Assembly (NCBI GenBank): GCA_003615045.1
Contig: ML014228.1
Span: 1-59,865, forward strand
Reading direction: 5' to 3'
Length of the DNA stretch: 59,865 nucleotides
Origin: Caulochytrium protostelioides
Taxonomy: Eukaryota > Chytridiomycota > Caulochytriomycetes > Caulochytriales > Caulochytriaceae
In this document: positions 57,408 through 59,865 of the stretch, in pieces
How the letters are laid out: every line of letters starts with the position of its first letter
Numbering within the stretch: position 1 is the stretch's first letter
Notes under the pieces: model-generated
Databases searched by the model: none
Seen by the model: only the letters and a program-made list of their open reading frames with translations
What the model was told of the DNA's origin: nothing
Program-made: the position numbers and the translations under genes

Positions 57408-57639
57408 CCGCTTCGCCACATCATCGAGCAACAAGCAAACCACAAAAATGAATAACAAGAGTGAGAAGGCGCGACGCCGAGCATGGGAAGGACGCTCCAG
57501 CGAGCGCCGACGTGCTTCTTTGTTGGGGGCGTCCCATTGTTGTGCGATTTTGTGATTTCCCAAGACCTGGTGGAGGTCGTTGGACCCCGCGGGGGGATCG
57601 TCAGGTCAGGCTTCAAATAAATATAAAAGACCGATCAAC

Positions 57640-59280
57640 GCAATCGCCATGCCCTCCTCGGTGTACCCAAGGGGGCCCCTAAGGAGGCAGTCCGCATTCG
57701 ATTTATCGAGCTTCCTGATATTGAGCCGCAGCGGGTCTTGTCCGGGAAACATGGCACAGCACAGTAGGCCTGACGAGCAAGGCCAGGCAGCGTCGGAGGT
57801 TAAAGTCGGCATTGAGACCGAAGTTCACAAACTTGCCGTCGGTGGCTTCCTACCAAAGCAAACTACGGACCAGGATCCCCCGGCGCCAGCATTTCCCGGG
57901 TTCAGGGCCATATATATCTAGGCATACACCCGAGTCCCATGGATCGGATTGACTGTCGTCGGCACGGTGGAGTGGGGTGCCCGCCCGGGACGCGTGAGAG
58001 ATCGGCACGGCCGTCGAGTCCCGGGTATTCGCCTTGGCCAGGATCTCATCCGTCTCGGCATGCACCTGGGTCGTCCGGAGCTCGTCGGCCATGACCACTG
58101 GGCGCACGCCTTGTACGCGCGAGCGGTTGGAACCGAGATCTCGCTCTTGCCTCCGGGGGCAACCTCGGAGGAGCCATAGGCAACCACCACTCCAGCGACC
58201 ATGGGCTCCATCGCCGCAGCTGCCCCGTTGGCGACGCGGTTCATGAACTTGACAAACACGCGCTGCTTGCCGCTATACAAACGCATTCGCTGGCGCGCCC
58301 AGCGCGGCTTCAGGAACTCGGCCCACAGCGGCTCGTACGTGGCGAGCCACATCTCCAGGTGGTGCGCGTCGAGCGCTGTGCCCTTGGAGCTCCCCTCGGA
58401 CAGCCGCTCCAGCAGCTCTTTCAAATGGCACTGCCACGTCTCTGACTACTTTTGGGCGGCCCTCATGCTGGCTTCCACATAGTATTGCTTTCGACTTAAC
58501 TTCCAGCTAACGACCTGGCCTTTGGGCCCCACCATGGCCATAGAGAAGATGTTGGTGCAGCCCGGGTCGTTCTCGATGATGCAATACTGATCCAGGCGCT
58601 TTGCCAAGGGGTTCTCGGTCTGATCGGCGCTGCCTGCCGCGAGGCGGGGGCGGGGGTGCTTGGTCTGAAGGGGGTCGTCTTCCGGAGGCTGTCCGGCCTG
58701 ATCGGGGCTGGCGAGCAAGAGGTTCGTGGCCCAAGGGGTCGCCCTGACAATCGACGTCAGATACCTTCTTCTTTTGCTCGAAGTGGACGCACACACTGGT
58801 CCCATCGCTGTCGATGTCGCCGGTGAACTTGTGGGCTTTGCTTTCCAGTTTGCGGAACGCCAGGGTGGCCGCCCCCTGCTCTGCGATCATGGCCATGAAG
58901 GCCGCTCAGTCGCAACCATCAATGTGAGGTCCTCCAGCAGGCCTTACTGCTCGGAGGTGTCGATGGTCATGAAGTAGGCGCACCTCGGCACCACCGACAC
59001 CACGTAGATTGCCGACAGCTTAACTACCGCCAGACGATAAAGCGTGGCGCACGAGGGAGCGCAAGGTGACCTTGCTGTTCAGCTAGTCAGGCAGCGCGTT
59101 TTGGTCTTCCTTGAGGCCCAGCATGCGGCGGTGCGCAGCTACCATCAGCTCCAGGGCAGGCGACCGCTCCCCGGCTTCCGAATCCCGACGCAGCGGAGTA
59201 TGATACACGGAGGCGTGGGTTCCCAACGGGAGGATGCAAAGCACGCCAAGGCTGGCGTGCACACGCCACGCCTGGGTTTT
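57640..59280 (-). pseudogene. Fanzor (TnpB-like RNA-guided nuclease) gene, nearly full length, broken
   Basis: Minus-strand reading gives, in order: LELMVAAHRRMLGLKEDQNA, a VVPRCAYFMTIDTSEQ block (about 58995-58945), LAFRKLESKAHKFTG and DSDGTSVCVHFEQKKK, then a long frame (58805-57918, one TAG at 58446-58448) with RuvC-I CIIENDPGCTNIFSMAMVGP (Asp codon 58566-58568), RQRMRLYSGKQRVFVKFMNR and VVVAYGSSEVAPGGKSEISV then PTARAYKACAQ. After a frameshift comes RuvC-II VVMADELRTTQVHAETDEIL (Glu codon 58081-58083); in another frame ILVRSLLW-stop-EATDGKF; and RuvC-III VNFGLNADFNLRRCLA (57834-57784). RuvC-III reads NFGLN where the family has NRDLN, so the third catalytic Asp is lost. At least three stops and several frameshifts make it a pseudogene. 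Fanzors are eukaryotic TnpB relatives spread by mobile elements; no intact transposase is seen beside it. Confidence 0.78.
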
Positions 59281-59688
59281 TCATGATATCCCCTGGCGGG
59301 TGCAATGCGGAAATCTTTGCCAACACGGCTATGTCACGTTAGCAGTGCAGCGCAACCGCCTGATAGCGAGGACGGGGGTGGGTGGCCCAGGCCGTCTCCG
59401 GTAGTGTAGGTATGGACCTCACACCAAAACCCCACCAAAACCCCCCATGTCCCTCCACCAGTGTCCACAGTGAGAGTAAGTAGAATACGCACTTTTGTCC
59501 GTTCTGCCTGTCGCGCTGGTTTCTCAGGTATATCGCACCTGTGCATTGTGACTTCCTAATGATGCATTGTGCCATCTGTTTAGTCGTTCACCGCTCGTTC
59601 TTTTCTACAGGACACCTATCAGTTAGGGCTCGCCTTCCTCGCAGCGGAGCCACTGCGTTCCCGATTTTGTTCAGCCTCTTCCGCCGCC
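59281..59688. other. Upstream region of the secreted-protein gene
   Basis: About 410 bases, lower in GC than the core. Two tandem copies of ACCAAAACCCC at 59423-59444 and T/C-rich sequence before the start codon. This should hold the promoter of the secreted-protein gene. No TATA element that I would call. Confidence 0.5.
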
Positions 59689-59865
59689 ATGCAGCTGATC
59701 ATATGGGGCAGCGATAGGCTGCTGCCCTTCTTGCTGCTGTCCATTCTCATGTGCCTGGGCATCACAGCCGCAAATCCTATGGATGACAACGGAAAGCCTA
59801 TGGATGACGCAACATTTCTTGCGACATATTTCGACTATAATCCCGATGAACCTCCTTTCGACCCC
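59689..59865 (+). CDS. Secreted protein, start with signal peptide (3'-partial; continues at base 1 if the ends join)
   Basis: ATG 59689 in a good context (CCGCCGCCATG). The first 27 residues are a textbook signal peptide: a short N-region (MQLIIWGSDR), a hydrophobic core (LLPFLLLSILMCLGI) and a small-residue cleavage site (TAA before NPMDD). From 59771 the sequence equals bases 1-95 of the window, in the same frame, so the rest of the gene is almost certainly the frame at 1-1766, or a close relative of it. It is divergent from the broken Fanzor gene, whose 5' end is about 400 bases away. Confidence 0.75.
   Translation, partial: MQLIIWGSDRLLPFLLLSILMCLGITAANPMDDNGKPMDDATFLATYFDYNPDEPPFDP
59771..59865 (+). 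repeat. 95-bp terminal direct repeat, right copy
   Basis: Identical to bases 1-95 (see left copy). Confidence 0.95.

Larger units (their letters stand above)
57171..57639. other. Intergenic: FPP synthase promoter side and border to the mobile-DNA end
   Basis: About 470 bases. Contains the TATA-like element (57255-57262), GCGAT x6 (57378-57407) and a short GC palindrome CCCCGCGGGG (57584-57593) that lies about 50 bases beyond the 3' end of the right Fanzor copy. Composition changes from very GC-rich to mixed at about 57410. Confidence 0.5.

Noticed and set aside
1-59865. Long terminal repeats of a retrotransposon
   Set aside because: The 95-bp end repeat lies inside a coding frame, lacks TG...CA ends and there is no gag-pol between; the core holds ordinary housekeeping genes.
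1-59865. tRNA or rRNA genes, CRISPR arrays
   Set aside because: No GGTTCGAnTCC-type B box with a matching A box, no rRNA-like stretch, and no spaced direct-repeat array was seen; the tandem repeats here have no spacers.

Overview
The window looks like nuclear DNA of a GC-rich, intron-poor, early-diverging (zoosporic) fungus. Most genes are long single open frames rich in Ala, Pro, Arg and Gly, with homopolymer tracts. The conserved gene set is fungal or opisthokont: a P5B ATPase, CHMP1/Did2, an AMPK beta subunit, an alpha-arrestin, Orc6, farnesyl pyrophosphate synthase, a TGL1/YEH-like lipase, a PPR protein and a Sfk1/DRAM-like membrane protein. My best guess is a chytrid-grade fungus such as Caulochytrium, but this rests on sequence style and recall, not on a search.

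Layout. The two ends differ from the middle: they are less GC-rich and hold a secreted-protein gene and decayed mobile DNA. Positions 1-1766 carry most of a secreted-protein gene without its start. Its start and signal peptide lie at the other end (59689-59865), and the first 95 bases of the window are identical to the last 95. The window therefore closes on itself, or ends in two copies of one repeat. Just inside each end is a broken copy of a Fanzor-type (eukaryotic TnpB-like, RuvC) nuclease gene: the C-terminal half on + at about 2181-2738, and a longer copy on - at about 57640-59280.

The GC-rich core, 2943-57170, runs as follows: Pho80/Pcl-like cyclin (-), P5B-type ATPase (-), CHMP1 (-), FAX/metaxin-like GST-fold membrane protein (-), Frag1/DRAM/Sfk1 protein (+), AMPK beta subunit (-), MARVEL-like four-span protein (-), alpha-arrestin (+), unknown protein (+), CofD/YvcK-like protein (-), Orc6-like protein (+), START-like multidomain membrane protein (-), unknown helical protein (+), acid lipase (-), PPR protein (+), two single-span low-complexity proteins (+, +), and farnesyl pyrophosphate synthase (-), the only gene where I can place an intron.

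There is no operon-like clustering; these are housekeeping and membrane-trafficking genes with short convergent 3' gaps and longer 5' regions. The 5' regions are packed with short tandem repeats, including a recurring GCGAT pentamer. The most interesting biology is at the ends: two decayed Fanzor copies flanking a secreted-protein gene that is split by the window boundary.
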